DNA of 64,000 nt from DATFTE01 sp963802575 (GCA_963802575.1 CAWDJF010000001.1:186001-250000), one strand, 5' to 3'; shown: positions 1 through 9,379, numbered from the stretch's first letter. A program made the numbers and translations. Notes: generated by a model not told the origin, from the sequence alone.

Positions 1-2901
1 TTCTTCCGGCCCCAGCTTAGTGTCGCGAGCTTCGATTTCGAACTCCTCGATGTGGACCGACGTGTAGTAGTCCTCTTTCACCAGCTTTTCCGAGACCAGG
101 ATTGCATCTTCGAAGTTGTATCCGCGCCAGGGCATGAAGGCCACCAGCACGTTGCGTCCCAGCGCCAACTCGCCGTGATCCGTGCAAGGACCGTCGGCGA
201 TCACCTGACCCTTCAGAACCCGCTGGTTCTTCTTGACCGTCGGCTTCTGGTTGATGCAGGTATTCTGGTTCGAACGCTTGAACTTCGTGAGTTGGTAAAT
301 GTCGCTACCTACCTCGCGGGAGAGCTGTCCCGGATGGTGCTCGCCTTCGACGCGCACGATGATGCGCTCGGAGTCGACCGAATCGATGATTCCGTTACGC
401 TTGGCCAGAATGACCGCGCCGGAGTCACGAGCCGTGACACCTTCCATTCCCGTACCCACAATCGGGGCTTCCGCTCGCAGCAGAGGCACGGACTGGCGTT
501 GCATGTTCGCGCCCATCAGGGCTCGGTTGGCGTCGTCGTGCTCCAGGAAGGGCACTAGCGATGCAGCCACCGAAACCAGTTGCTTCGGGCTGACGTCGAT
601 GTAGTCGACCTCCTCGCGGTTGACCAGAACGAAGTTCCCGGCCTTGCGGGCATTCACCAGTTCGGCCACAACCCTGCCCTTGTCATCCAGTTCCACGTTC
701 GCCTGCGCGATCGTGTGCCGGTCCTCTTCCCAAGCCGACAGGTAGAACGAGTACGGCTCGACCTCCGCCGCCCGCTTGCGACGATCCTTCAGATCGGCAT
801 TGATCTTTTCGATCTCATGCTTCTCAATGTGGTCTCCCACTTTGAAGTCGGCGTCGCCCGCATTCACGATGCTGACGTAGTCGAGCACCCGGCCGTTTTT
901 CACGCGGCGGTAGGGAGACTCGATGAATCCGTAATCGTTAATGCGCGCATAGCAACTCAGCGACGAGATCAGACCGATATTCGGACCTTCCGGGGTCTCA
1001 ATCGGGCAGATACGTCCGTAGTGCGTCGGGTGAACGTCGCGGACTTCGAATCCCGCGCGTTCTCGCGACAATCCGCCCGGCCCAAGAGCCGAGAGACGCC
1101 GCTTGTGCGTGATCTCTGACAGCGGGTTGGTCTGATCCATGAACTGCGACAGCTGCGATGATCCGAAGAACTCGCGGATCGCCGCCATCACCGGCTTGGC
1201 ATTCACCAAGTCGTGCGGCATCGCCGTCGACATTTCCTGGTACACGCTCATCTTTTCCTTGATGGCGCGTTCCATGCGGACCAGTCCAATGCGGAACTGG
1301 TTCTCGAGCAACTCGCCTACCGCGCGAACGCGGCGGTTGCCGAGGTGATCGATGTCATCGACCGAACCGATGCTCTTGCGCAGCTTGAGCAGGTAACGGA
1401 TGGTGCCGTAGAAATCTTCCGGCTCCAGCGTGCGGTTATCGAGCTTGGTGGCGTCCTGGTTCTCGAACAGCTTGATGTTGAACTTCAAACGGCCCACGCG
1501 CGAGAAATCGTACTTGCGCGGGTCGAAGAACATCCCGTGGAACAACGCCGTCGCCGTGTCGAGTGTCGGCGGATCGCCGGGACGCAGCTTGCGGTAGATC
1601 TCAATCAACGCTTCCTGGGGAGTCGTGACCGAGTCGCGCTTCAGCGTCTGGCTGATCACCGTGCCCACATCGTCGCGCTCGGGGAAGAACAGGTTCAGTT
1701 CGACCACGCCCGCGGCCTCGAGAATCTTCGACAGCTTGTCGGCTGTGAGTTCCGAGTTGGCTTCGAGCAGCACTTCGCCGGTGGTGGTGTCGACCACATC
1801 ACCCGCCACCCATGCGCCTTCGAGGTCGGTGACATCGACTTCGATCTCAGTGATCTTCGCCTTCTGGATTTCTTTCAAAACAGCAGCGTTGATCTTGCGT
1901 CCGGAGTGCGCGATCTCTTCGCCGGCTTTGTTCTTCACGCTATGCGCCAGTTTCATGCCCAGCAAGTTCGTGGGCTTCTCGCTGGTTGGATCAAGCGTCC
2001 AGTACAGCTTCTTGTCGCGAATTGCCAGACGGTCGACGGTGTAGAACGTGCGCAGAATGTCTTCGCCGGAACGCAGGCCCAGGGCGCGAAGGAAGATCGT
2101 TCCCAGGAATTTGCGTTTGCGGTCGATACGCACGTAGAGCACGTTCTTCTGGTCGTATTCGAACTCGACCCACGACCCGCGGTAAGGAATGATCTTGCCG
2201 AGGAAGTAGGTACGGTTGTTAGCAGTCTCGAAGAACACGCCCGGCGAGCGGTGCAACTGGCTGACAATCACGCGCTCCGTGCCGTTGATGATGAACGTAC
2301 CGTTCTGCGTCATCAGGGGAACATCACCGAAGAAGACTTCCTGCTCCTTGATGTCGCGGATCGAACGGTTGCCGGTCTCCGCATCTTTCTCGAAGATGGT
2401 GAGCCGCATGGTGACCTTCAGCGGGGCAGAGTACGTCATGCCGCGCTCTTCGCACTCGCTCACGTCATACTTCAGCTGCAAGCCGACGGGGTCGCCGCAC
2501 TTGTTGCAAAAATCAGGAGTGTTTGCGTTATAGGTGCCGCACTTCTGGCAAAGCACATCGCCAGGATGGAACGGATCGGTGATGACGGTGGATCCGCAAT
2601 TTTTGCAAGTGGTGCGCAGGTGATGGAGACCTTTGAGGTGACCACACTTGCACTCCCAGTTACCAATGGCGTAATCCACAAACTCAAGTTGTGATACGTT
2701 GCGGAAGTCGGTGATGGGAAATACCGACTGGAAAACGGCCTGAAGCCCGGCGTCGTCGCGCTCGCTGGGCAAGCGATCCATTTGCAGGAACCGTTCGTAG
2801 GAGCGCTTCTGCACCTCGATCAGGTTCGGGATCTGGATGGTTGCGGGGATTTTTGAAAAATCAAAGCGTTTACGGAAGATGCTGTTGTCATTCATCGGCA
2901 T
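1..2901 (-). CDS. rpoB: RNA polymerase beta subunit RpoB (N-terminal 967 residues, cut by window edge)
   Basis: Catalytic beta subunit of RNA polymerase. The reading frame is open from the ATG at 2901 to the window edge, so about two thirds of the protein is present. Recognisable stretches include KRFDFSKIPATIQIPNLIEV at the start, NGTERVIVSQLHRSPGVFFE, and the rifampicin-pocket region with SQLSQFMDQTNPLSEITHKR. Residues 82-136 form an unusual insertion with eight cysteines (84, 86, 99, 102 and 118, 121, 132, 135), as in two zinc ribbons. A second in-frame ATG lies two codons downstream (2895). The gene follows rplL after about 450 bases that contain a possible attenuator hairpin. Identity is certain; zinc binding by the insertion is inferred from cysteine spacing. 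Confidence 0.98.
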   Translation of the reverse strand, partial: MPMNDNSIFRKRFDFSKIPATIQIPNLIEVQKRSYERFLQMDRLPSERDDAGLQAVFQSVFPITDFRNVSQLEFVDYAIGNWECKCGHLKGLHHLRTTCKNCGSTVITDPFHPGDVLCQKCGTYNANTPDFCNKCGDPVGLQLKYDVSECEERGMTYSAPLKVTMRLTIFEKDAETGNRSIRDIKEQEVFFGDVPLMTQNGTFIINGTERVIVSQLHRSPGVFFETANNRTYFLGKIIPYRGSWVEFEYDQKNVLYVRIDRKRKFLGTIFLRALGLRSGEDILRTFYTVDRLAIRDKKLYWTLDPTSEKPTNLLGMKLAHSVKNKAGEEIAHSGRKINAAVLKEIQKAKITEIEVDVTDLEGAWVAGDVVDTTTGEVLLEANSELTADKLSKILEAAGVVELNLFFPERDDVGTVISQTLKRDSVTTPQEALIEIYRKLRPGDPPTLDTATALFHGMFFDPRKYDFSRVGRLKFNIKLFENQDATKLDNRTLEPEDFYGTIRYLLKLRKSIGSVDDIDHLGNRRVRAVGELLENQFRIGLVRMERAIKEKMSVYQEMSTAMPHDLVNAKPVMAAIREFFGSSQLSQFMDQTNPLSEITHKRRLSALGPGGLSRERAGFEVRDVHPTHYGRICPIETPEGPNIGLISSLSCYARINDYGFIESPYRRVKNGRVLDYVSIVNAGDADFKVGDHIEKHEIEKINADLKDRRKRAAEVEPYSFYLSAWEEDRHTIAQANVELDDKGRVVAELVNARKAGNFVLVNREEVDYIDVSPKQLVSVAASLVPFLEHDDANRALMGANMQRQSVPLLRAEAPIVGTGMEGVTARDSGAVILAKRNGIIDSVDSERIIVRVEGEHHPGQLSREVGSDIYQLTKFKRSNQNTCINQKPTVKKNQRVLKGQVIADGPCTDHGELALGRNVLVAFMPWRGYNFEDAILVSEKLVKEDYYTSVHIEEFEIEARDTKLGPEE

Positions 2902-3351
2902 TCAAGAACTCCAATATTGCAAGCGCAACTGTTGGTTGCGAGAAACCGCGGATTGTGGTGGCGCGTCAGCCGCGCCGCGGTAAATAAGGACCTGGAAAAA
3001 CCCGGGAAATACGTACGCGCCCGTAGGGACATAACTCCCCGCAGGCGCCAAATCGAGCGCGCAGCCTCTGTTGAAATGTATGTTTCCGCGCCAGTCTCTA
3101 AGGCCTGTTTCCGTCCCGCTGCCCGCGGAACAGTTGCCCAACCCGTGCCACGATCACTCCAAGTCTTCCCTTAAATGACAAAGATCTGGGGATCGCCCGT
3201 TACCTCGGTGAACTCCAAGAAGCGGTGTTTATATAGATGGTAACACCCTTCCGAAAGATTCACCACATAAGTTCGTGCGCCAAAGCCGAACTTGCACCAA
3301 AATGGTCCAGCAAGCGGGGCCGAATCTAGCCCGGCCCCTAACCTACTGAAA
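2902..3351. other. rplL-rpoB intergenic region
   Basis: No convincing gene in 450 bases. On the minus strand it begins with a GC-rich hairpin just after rplL. The long spacer between rplL and rpoB matches other bacteria, where attenuation or RNA processing separates ribosomal-protein and polymerase expression. Short open frames here have no recognisable protein character. Confidence 0.6.
3316..3338 (-). promoter_or_regulatory. Hairpin after rplL, possible attenuator
   Basis: On the minus strand GGGGCCG pairs with CGGCCCC across a nine-base loop, starting 14 bases after the rplL stop. No run of T follows, so it is not a standard terminator. A role as a partial terminator or processing site before rpoB is inference. 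Confidence 0.45.
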
Positions 3352-3732
3352 CTACTTCACTTCCACTGTCGCGCCGGCTTCCGTGAACTTCTTCTTGATG
3401 GTCTCGGCTTCTTCCTTCGAGACGCCCTCTTTGATTGCCTTGGGCGCGCCATCGACCAGATCCTTGGCTTCTTTCAAGCCCAGGCTGGTGACTTCGCGGA
3501 CGGCCTTGATGACGTTGATCTTGTTCGCGCCAACTTCCTTCAGCATGACCGTGAACTCAGTCTTCTCTTCCGCCGGAGCCGCTGCCGCCGCCCCGCCGCC
3601 GCCAGCCATCATCACCGGAGCAGCCGCCGCGGCCGATACGCCGAGCTTCTCTTCGAGACGCTTCACCAAAGCCGCTGCGTCGAGCAGCGACAAGCCTACG
3701 ATTTGATCTTCCAACTGCTGCAGATCCGCCAT
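3352..3732 (-). CDS. rplL: 50S ribosomal protein L7/L12
   Basis: Stalk protein of the large ribosomal subunit that recruits translation factors. The 126 residues have the normal layout: an N-terminal dimerisation domain (about 1-30), an Ala/Gly-rich hinge (about 35-53) and the C-terminal factor-binding domain with GLKEAKDLVDGAPKAIKEGV. Length is normal for the family. It lies between rplJ and rpoB, the conserved order. Confidence 0.98.
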   Translation of the reverse strand: MADLQQLEDQIVGLSLLDAAALVKRLEEKLGVSAAAAAPVMMAGGGGAAAAAPAEEKTEFTVMLKEVGANKINVIKAVREVTSLGLKEAKDLVDGAPKAIKEGVSKEEAETIKKKFTEAGATVEVK

Positions 3733-3878
3733 GTTAGTTCTCCAATATTTAAATTATCGAATTGTCTGATCTCGCCATCCCCGGCCAAAGTTTCCAGTGC
3801 GACCAGGCTTTCCATCTCCGCGCCAGACAACGCAGAAGATTTCTGCCGCGCAACCCTCGGCCTAGAACGGCTAAATCC

Positions 3879-3903
3879 TTTCGGGCGGCTTTCCGCCCCG
3901 AAA
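3879..3903 (-). promoter_or_regulatory. Hairpin between rplJ and rplL
   Basis: Ten paired bases with one bulge (TTTCGGGGCGG against CCGCCCGAAA on the minus strand), ten bases after the rplJ stop. There is no T tract. It could influence the higher output of rplL relative to rplJ, but this is inference. Confidence 0.4.
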
Positions 3904-3912
3904 CTTTTCGAA

Positions 3913-4461
3913 CTACGCACCCTGCGGTGCGTCGTTCTTGAACTTCTCTTTCTCCACGCCCTGATTAATGACCACCGCCAAGTCTTTTCCGACGGCATTC
4001 ATCACCGTGACCAGCCGTTGCGCCGGTGCGTTGATCAAGAACAGCAGCTTGGCGTAAATCTCTTCCTTCGAAGGCATGGTCGCCAGCGCCTGGATCTCTT
4101 TGATCGAGATCACGCGGCCTTCGACCAGTCCTGCCTTGAAGGTGAATTCCGGGTTGTCTTTCGCGTACTTCGAAAGAGCTTTCGCCAACGCGACGGGATC
4201 ACCCTCGGTGTAAGCGATCGAGGTGACGCCGGCGAGGTCTTTCAGAACCTCTTCGACCTTCGTGCCCTTAGAAGCGCGCGCCGCCAGTGTGTTCTTCACT
4301 ACGCGGTATTTCGCGCCGGAACTACGGAGCGTTTTGCGCAACTCGTAGTCCTGCGCCACGGTCAGCTTGCTGTAAGTGGTCACGATGACACTGGAAACCT
4401 TCTTCAGTTCGCCGCTCAGTTCGTCGACTTGCTCAGTTTTCTTTGCTCTGCTGACAGCCAT
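3913..4461 (-). CDS. rplJ: 50S ribosomal protein L10
   Basis: Base of the ribosomal stalk; binds 23S rRNA and the L7/L12 dimers. The 182 residues show the family pattern: an N-terminal RNA-binding domain with YRVVKNTLAARA (about 53-64), then a C-terminal helix that carries L7/L12. It starts at ATG 4461 and follows rplA after 86 bases filled mostly by a twin-hairpin element, so the usual autoregulatory leader would overlap that element. Confidence 0.97.
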   Translation of the reverse strand: MAVSRAKKTEQVDELSGELKKVSSVIVTTYSKLTVAQDYELRKTLRSSGAKYRVVKNTLAARASKGTKVEEVLKDLAGVTSIAYTEGDPVALAKALSKYAKDNPEFTFKAGLVEGRVISIKEIQALATMPSKEEIYAKLLFLINAPAQRLVTVMNAVGKDLAVVINQGVEKEKFKNDAPQGA

Positions 4462-4488
4462 GATTCAATCCCTTTCAGAACTCGCTGT

Positions 4489-4542
4489 GTGTGGCGCGGG
4501 CACTCTTGCCCGCGCTGCGCGGACGAGAGCGTCCGCGCCACA
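4489..4542. repeat. Twin-hairpin palindromic element, rplA-rplJ spacer
   Basis: Two perfect nine-base stems lie side by side: GCGCGGGCA/TGCCCGCGC with loop CTCT, and GCGCGGACG/CGTCCGCGC with loop AGAG. The whole is bounded by GTGGCGCGG and CCGCGCCAC. Related single-hairpin copies lie near 48257-48290 and 61574-61612, so this is a dispersed family. Confidence 0.85.
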
Positions 4543-4547
4543 AAAAT

Positions 4548-5255
4548 CTATAATTTCGACGCAGCCTCAACCGCGGTCGTATCCAGCGCGATGCCCGGGC
4601 CCATCGAAGAACTGATGTAGCAGCCCTTGATGTACTTGCCCTTGGCAACCGAGGGCTTGGCTTTGATCACGCTCGAAATGACGGTCGTCGCGTTATCGAT
4701 CAGCTTCTCTGGCGTGAAAGAGATCTTCCCCACCGGAACGTGAACCAGCGCGGTCTTGTCGGTACGGAATTCCACTTTGCCGGCTTTCACTTCCTGCACC
4801 GCCTTGCCCACATCAAAAGTCACGGTGCCGGTTTTCGGATTCGGCATCAGGCCCTTGGGACCGAGAACTTTACCCAACCGTCCGACGGATTTCATCATGT
4901 CGGGCGTGGCAATGAGGGCGTCGAAGTCCGTCCAATTCTCTTTGGTGATCTTCTCGACCATGTCTTCGCCGCCCACGAAGTCGGCGCCCGCGGCTTCCGC
5001 TTCGCGCACTTTGTCGCCACTGGCAATCACCAGGACTTTTTTCGACTTGCCCAGACCGTGCGGCAGAACCACAGTGCCGCGCACCATCTGGTCGGCGTGC
5101 TTGGGATCGACTCCGAGACGCATCGTGACTTCGACGGTCTCGTCAAATTTGGCGAATTTCACTTTCTGCAAGAGCGCAACCGCATCTGGCAGAAGATAAG
5201 GACGCTGCTCAACCGCTGCGCGCGCCTTGGTGATGTTCTTTCCTGTTTTTCTCAT
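4548..5255 (-). CDS. rplA: 50S ribosomal protein L1
   Basis: Binds 23S rRNA in the mobile L1 stalk that moves E-site tRNA; in many bacteria it also represses its own operon. Family motifs include GVDPKHADQMVRGTVVLPHG and GLMPNPKTGTVT. The ATG at 5255 is preferred over an in-frame upstream start at 5273 because GAGGAG lies just upstream of it. That gives 235 residues, close to the usual length. It lies between rplK and rplJ. Confidence 0.97.
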   Translation of the reverse strand: MRKTGKNITKARAAVEQRPYLLPDAVALLQKVKFAKFDETVEVTMRLGVDPKHADQMVRGTVVLPHGLGKSKKVLVIASGDKVREAEAAGADFVGGEDMVEKITKENWTDFDALIATPDMMKSVGRLGKVLGPKGLMPNPKTGTVTFDVGKAVQEVKAGKVEFRTDKTALVHVPVGKISFTPEKLIDNATTVISSVIKAKPSVAKGKYIKGCYISSSMGPGIALDTTAVEAASKL

Positions 5256-5318
5256 TTGCTCCTCGTCTCCCACCGCTCAACGTTGCTTCGATGAGCCGTA
5301 GTGTTAGTGACAAAATTT

Positions 5319-5412
5319 ATTTGGTAATTTTGTAATCTCAAATTTGGTAATCGAAACCCTTAGTGCCGGTTTTCAAATTACGAAATTAGCCGATTACCCA
5401 ATTACCCAATCA
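5319..5412. repeat. Degenerate GGTAATNNN array with inverted arms, overlapping the rplK stop
   Basis: Two arms (5319-5354 and 5372-5412) consist of imperfect repeats of about nine bases based on GGTAAT. They are inverted relative to each other, so the whole could fold into a long hairpin. On the minus strand the array reads through the last rplK codons and supplies its TAA stop. Confidence 0.85.
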
Positions 5413-5833
5413 CTTCAATTCCCATCGAACGGGCCGTGCCGCGAACGCTCTTCACTGCTGCGTCTACCGAAGCTGCGTTCAGGTCGGGCATCTTCTGCTT
5501 GGCGATCTCTTCCACCTGCTTCAGCGTAACTTTGCCGACTTTATCTTTGTTCGGCGCGCCTGACCCCTTGGCGACGCCCGCCGCGCGCTTCAGCAGAATC
5601 GATGCCGGAGGCGTCTTGGTGATAAAAGTGAACGAGCGGTCGTTGTAGACCGTGACCACCACGGGAATGATGAGTCCTTCAAGTTCTTTCGCGCTGGTAC
5701 GCGCGTTGAACTGCTTGCAGAACTCCATGATATTGATCTGCGCCTGGCCCAACGCGGGGCCGACCGGAGGCGCCGGCGTAGCCTTGCCCGCCGCGATTTG
5801 AAGCTTTACCGAACCTGTTGCTTTCTTTGCCAT
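5402..5833 (-). CDS. rplK: 50S ribosomal protein L11
   Basis: Part of the GTPase-associated centre; needed for factor binding and the stringent response. The 143 residues include the N-terminal GKATPAPPVGPALGQAQIN and the C-terminal rRNA-binding domain ending RGTARSMGIEVIG. Length is normal. The last codons and the stop fall inside a GGTAAT-type array. It lies downstream of nusG, the usual order. Confidence 0.98.
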   Translation of the reverse strand: MAKKATGSVKLQIAAGKATPAPPVGPALGQAQINIMEFCKQFNARTSAKELEGLIIPVVVTVYNDRSFTFITKTPPASILLKRAAGVAKGSGAPNKDKVGKVTLKQVEEIAKQKMPDLNAASVDAAVKSVRGTARSMGIEVIG

Positions 5834-5897
5834 GATCTCTCTTCCGCCCCAACCCCGAGTCTAGGATTTTCGGCTCGGTGAATTCAGGACTGCCCTT

Positions 5898-5930
5898 CTA
5901 GAAACTAGAAACCTGAAACTCGAAACTTCG
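5898..5930. repeat. GAAACTN heptamer array abutting the nusG stop
   Basis: Four to five imperfect seven-base units based on GAAACTN (AGTTTCN on the minus strand). On the minus strand it begins at the base after the nusG TAA. Confidence 0.85.
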
Positions 5931-6566
5931 TTAACCTTGCTTCTCTACCTGTCCGAACTCCAACTCCACCGGAGTCGAGCGCCCGAAGATCGTCACCATG
6001 ACTTTGAGGGTCTCGCGGTCTTCGTTGACCTCGTCCACGATGCCGGTAAAGCTGGCGAACGGTCCCTCGGTGATGCGCACGGTTTCGTTCTTCTCGAACT
6101 TGACCTTGAGCTTAGGCTTGTCTTTCGCTTCGCCCACGCGATAAACGATGTGCTGTACTTCTTCTTCCGACAGCGGCGTAGGCTGCTGACCGGTGCCCAC
6201 AAATCCCGTGACCCGCGGCGTCGACTTCACGACATGCCAGACGTGGTCATCCATGTCCATCTCAACCAGCACGTAGCCGGGATAGAACATACGCTCAACG
6301 GTGTACTTCTTGCCGCCGCGTACTTCCGTGACGGCTTCGGTGGGAATCAGCACCTTGCCGATTTTTTCCTGCAGGCCGAAGGCCTGGATGCGCGACTCCA
6401 GCGACTCCTTCACCTTGCGTTCGAACCCCGAATAAGAGTGGATGATGTACCACTTCATGTTGGGATTGCGCGGAACTTCCGGGGTTCCATCGCCCGGCGT
6501 TCCGGATTCGTTCTTCTCTTCGTCCGGCATAGGATGCTCGGAAACCTCAGCTTCCTTCTTCGCCAT
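5931..6566 (-). CDS. nusG: Transcription termination/antitermination factor NusG
   Basis: Binds RNA polymerase and links it to Rho or the ribosome. The protein has 211 residues, longer than the usual 175-180, because of an acidic N-terminal extension of about 36 residues before MKWYIIHSYSGFERKVKESL. The NGN domain follows, with MFYPGYVLVEMDMDD, then a KOW domain with EGPFASFTGIVDEVNEDRET. Its start abuts the secE stop with no gap, so the two are translationally coupled. Confidence 0.97.
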   Translation of the reverse strand: MAKKEAEVSEHPMPDEEKNESGTPGDGTPEVPRNPNMKWYIIHSYSGFERKVKESLESRIQAFGLQEKIGKVLIPTEAVTEVRGGKKYTVERMFYPGYVLVEMDMDDHVWHVVKSTPRVTGFVGTGQQPTPLSEEEVQHIVYRVGEAKDKPKLKVKFEKNETVRITEGPFASFTGIVDEVNEDRETLKVMVTIFGRSTPVELEFGQVEKQG

Positions 6567-6842
6567 TTAGTGATGCCCCAGCGTACGAAACAACCAATCG
6601 ACGCCCTTCCCAATAATGTTGTCGATGATGAAAAAGTACACGCCAAACAGGAAGACAGTGACGATCACCACGGCGGTGGTCGCCTGCACTTCCTTGAAAG
6701 AGGGCGCGGTGACTTTCTTCATTTCGGTGCGGACGTCGTTGTAAAACGTCTTGATCCGCTCCGGCCAGGTCTTAACCCGCTCCATCCAGTTGCCACCGGT
6801 GGTGGTGATTGCGTTTGTCATCTTCTTCGTCTCGACTGCCAT
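6567..6842 (-). CDS. secE: Preprotein translocase subunit SecE
   Basis: Small essential subunit of the SecYEG channel. The 91 residues have one C-terminal membrane segment (ATTAVVIVTVFLFGVYFFII) after an amphipathic stretch with FYNDVRTEMKKVTAPSFKEV, typical of SecE. ATG 6842 follows AGGAGCTGTG, a good ribosome binding site, and is preferred over the in-frame GTG one codon upstream. It abuts nusG. Confidence 0.95.
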   Translation of the reverse strand: MAVETKKMTNAITTTGGNWMERVKTWPERIKTFYNDVRTEMKKVTAPSFKEVQATTAVVIVTVFLFGVYFFIIDNIIGKGVDWLFRTLGHH

Positions 6843-6882
6843 CACAGCTCCTGGCTCTTCTCTTCTGTCTCCCGCAAAACTC

Positions 6883-6958
6883 TGGCAGGGGCGGAGGGAT
6901 TCGAACCCCCAAGTTCGGTTTTGGAGACCGACAGTTTAACCGTTGAGCTTACGCCCCT
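6883..6958 (-). tRNA. tRNA-Trp (anticodon CCA)
   Basis: A 76-base cloverleaf: acceptor AGGGGCG/CGCCCCT, anticodon loop CTCCAAA within TCGGT/ACCGA, T arm GGTTCGAATCC, and an encoded 3' CCA. It lies between rpmG and secE, as in many bacteria. Confidence 0.97.
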
Positions 6959-6962
6959 GTTT

Positions 6963-7036
6963 CCATTGAGACGTTTATCCATTGAATCATTGAGACATTA
7001 CAATCTCCCGATGATTCAATGACCCAATGACTCAAT
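6963..7036. repeat. CATTGAATC-type array with inverted arms, abutting the rpmG stop
   Basis: Imperfect nine-base units based on CATTGAATC occur in one orientation at 6963-7000 and inverted at 7011-7036. On the minus strand the array starts at the base after the rpmG TAG. Confidence 0.85.
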
Positions 7037-7189
7037 CTATTTCACTTCTTTATGCGGCGTATGCTTCCGGCAACGCTTGCAGAATTTCTTCAGCTCAACC
7101 CGATCCGGAGTGGTCTTCCGGTTCTTCGTGGTCGAATAGTTTCGCTCTTTGCAATCACCGCACTGCATCGTAATGATTTCTCGGGGCAT
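7037..7189 (-). CDS. rpmG: 50S ribosomal protein L33
   Basis: A 50-residue large-subunit protein too short for a standard ORF cut-off. The translation starts MPREIITMQCGDCKERNY and ends CKRCRKHTPHKEVK. Both cysteine pairs (CGDC and CKRC) are present, so this is the zinc-binding form. The AGGAG ribosome binding site before ATG 7189 is the last unit of a GAGCTAG-type array. It lies between tuf and tRNA-Trp, a common order. Confidence 0.96.
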   Translation of the reverse strand: MPREIITMQCGDCKERNYSTTKNRKTTPDRVELKKFCKRCRKHTPHKEVK

Positions 7190-7193
7190 AAAA

Positions 7194-7225
7194 CAGCTCC
7201 TAGCTCCTAGCCTTTAGCTCTTTGC
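7194..7225. repeat. Heptamer array upstream of rpmG
   Basis: Plus-strand units GCTCCTA, GCTCCTA, GCCTTTA and GCTCTTT. On the minus strand the last unit carries the AGGAG that serves as the rpmG ribosome binding site. Confidence 0.8.
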
Positions 7226-7230
7226 TTTTC

Positions 7231-7264
7231 ACTGGGTACCGAGTACTAGGTACCGGGTACTGAC
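7231..7264. repeat. GGTACCNAGTAC array abutting the tuf stop
   Basis: Repeats of GGTACC and GTAC. On the minus strand it continues from the end of tuf (CAGTAA, then GTCAGTACCCGGTACC), so the array resembles the gene's own last bases. Confidence 0.8.
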
Positions 7265-8453
<1,189 letters not shown>

Positions 8454-8469
8454 ATGATTGCTTGCCTCG

Positions 8470-8817
8470 TCAGTAGTACTGATACAACTTCTGAAATTTT
8501 GTTCGCAACACTGGATCGACTTCTTCAATCTGCGAGAGGTAAAACTCCCGCATCTGCGCCTGGTCCGAAACGCTGATTGCCTGATACAACTTCTGCGTCG
8601 TGTTGCCGGACTTCGCCAAAACTTCGTCTTCGCGGTCGATGACGCTCTTGGCTAGAAGCGCGTCCCAATCCCGGATCCGCATGCCGCCACTCTGGACCCG
8701 CTTGAGGAACTTCTCCGTCTTCTGCGGAGACAGGACGCGGGTAATCGCGCCTTTCAGTTCCTCGAACTCTTTTTCGTGCTCAACTTTGATCAGCGCTTTT
8801 TCGAAAACCATCTTCAT
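8470..8817 (-). CDS. Conserved hypothetical protein of the tuf operon (115 aa)
   Basis: I do not recognise a named family. The 115 residues are charged and apparently all-helical (FEKALIKVEHEKEFEELKGA), with no signal peptide or membrane segment. Starts are possible at 8817 or 8811. It ends 16 bases before tuf and lies just after tRNA-Gly, so it is probably co-transcribed with the translation block. A role in translation is only suggested by position. Coding is supported by its length, composition and tight spacing. Confidence 0.75.
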   Translation of the reverse strand: MKMVFEKALIKVEHEKEFEELKGAITRVLSPQKTEKFLKRVQSGGMRIRDWDALLAKSVIDREDEVLAKSGNTTQKLYQAISVSDQAQMREFYLSQIEEVDPVLRTKFQKLYQYY

Positions 8818-8833
8818 TCTTCACTCAGATCAC

Positions 8834-8908
8834 TGGAGCGGGAGACGGGAATCGAACCCGCGACCAACAGCTTGGAAGGCTGTGACTCTACCACTGAGTT
8901 ACTCCCGC
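8834..8908 (-). tRNA. tRNA-Gly (anticodon TCC)
   Basis: A 75-base cloverleaf: acceptor GCGGGAG/CTCCCGC, anticodon loop CTTCCAA within ACAGC/GCTGT, T arm GGTTCGATTCC and encoded CCA. Confidence 0.97.
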
Positions 8909-9025
8909 TTCATTCCACTTCCAAACCTTGAGATCCCTCGCAAACACCGCTCGGGATTTCGGCTGCGGGCTCCCGCTTCGCTCAAGCCCGCAAAACGCCT
9001 CAATTTACTCCCGCCCTGCAAACCC

Positions 9026-9056
9026 CGCTGTCAGCTATCAGCCGTCAGCTTTCAGA
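9026..9056. repeat. GTCAGCT heptamer array, copy 1
   Basis: A 31-base stretch built of units GTCAGCT, ATCAGCC, GTCAGCT and TTCAG. It is identical to the copy at 9156-9186; the two flank tRNA-Thr(GGU). Confidence 0.9.
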
Positions 9057-9071
9057 ACAGCTTCAAATCTC

Positions 9072-9147
<76 letters not shown>

Positions 9148-9155
9148 CCGACACC

Positions 9156-9186
9156 CGCTGTCAGCTATCAGCCGTCAGCTTTCAGC
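9156..9186. repeat. GTCAGCT heptamer array, copy 2
   Basis: Identical over 31 bases to 9026-9056. On the minus strand it starts seven bases after the TGA of the 58-residue gene. Confidence 0.9.
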
Positions 9187-9193
9187 AAAGCCT

Positions 9194-9370
9194 TCACTCC
9201 GCGTCATTCTTATCCGGGTGCATGACTTCCTTGCGCCGCACCCAGGTTTTCACCGCGAACATCGCCAAGATTGCCAGCGTCGCCACGCGAATCCGCGGAT
9301 CTGTAATCGTCGTCCAAACCAATCCACCGAGGACGACATACGCGATCATCGCAGCTAGCAAGCGGTTCAC
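9194..9370 (-). CDS. Small membrane protein (58 aa) inside the tRNA cluster
   Basis: A GTG start at 9370 gives 58 residues: a likely membrane segment near the N-terminus (LLAAMIAYVVLGGLVW), a second hydrophobic stretch (VATLAILAMFAV), then a basic/acidic tail ending RRKEVMHPDKNDAE. I do not know the family. It lies between tRNA-Tyr and tRNA-Thr on the same strand and must come from a tRNA-containing transcript. Coding is inferred from the membrane-protein pattern and fit to the gap; the ribosome binding site is weak. Confidence 0.6.
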   Translation of the reverse strand: MNRLLAAMIAYVVLGGLVWTTITDPRIRVATLAILAMFAVKTWVRRKEVMHPDKNDAE

Positions 9371-9379
9371 AACAGTTTA

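Noticed and set aside
1213..2694. A 493-residue plus-strand open frame
   Set aside because: It is the shadow of rpoB on the other strand; its composition (His, Leu, Val and Arg rich) has no domain character.
3292..4620. A 442-residue plus-strand open frame
   Set aside because: Antisense to rplL and rplJ; its end translates the twin-hairpin repeat, a common false-gene signature.
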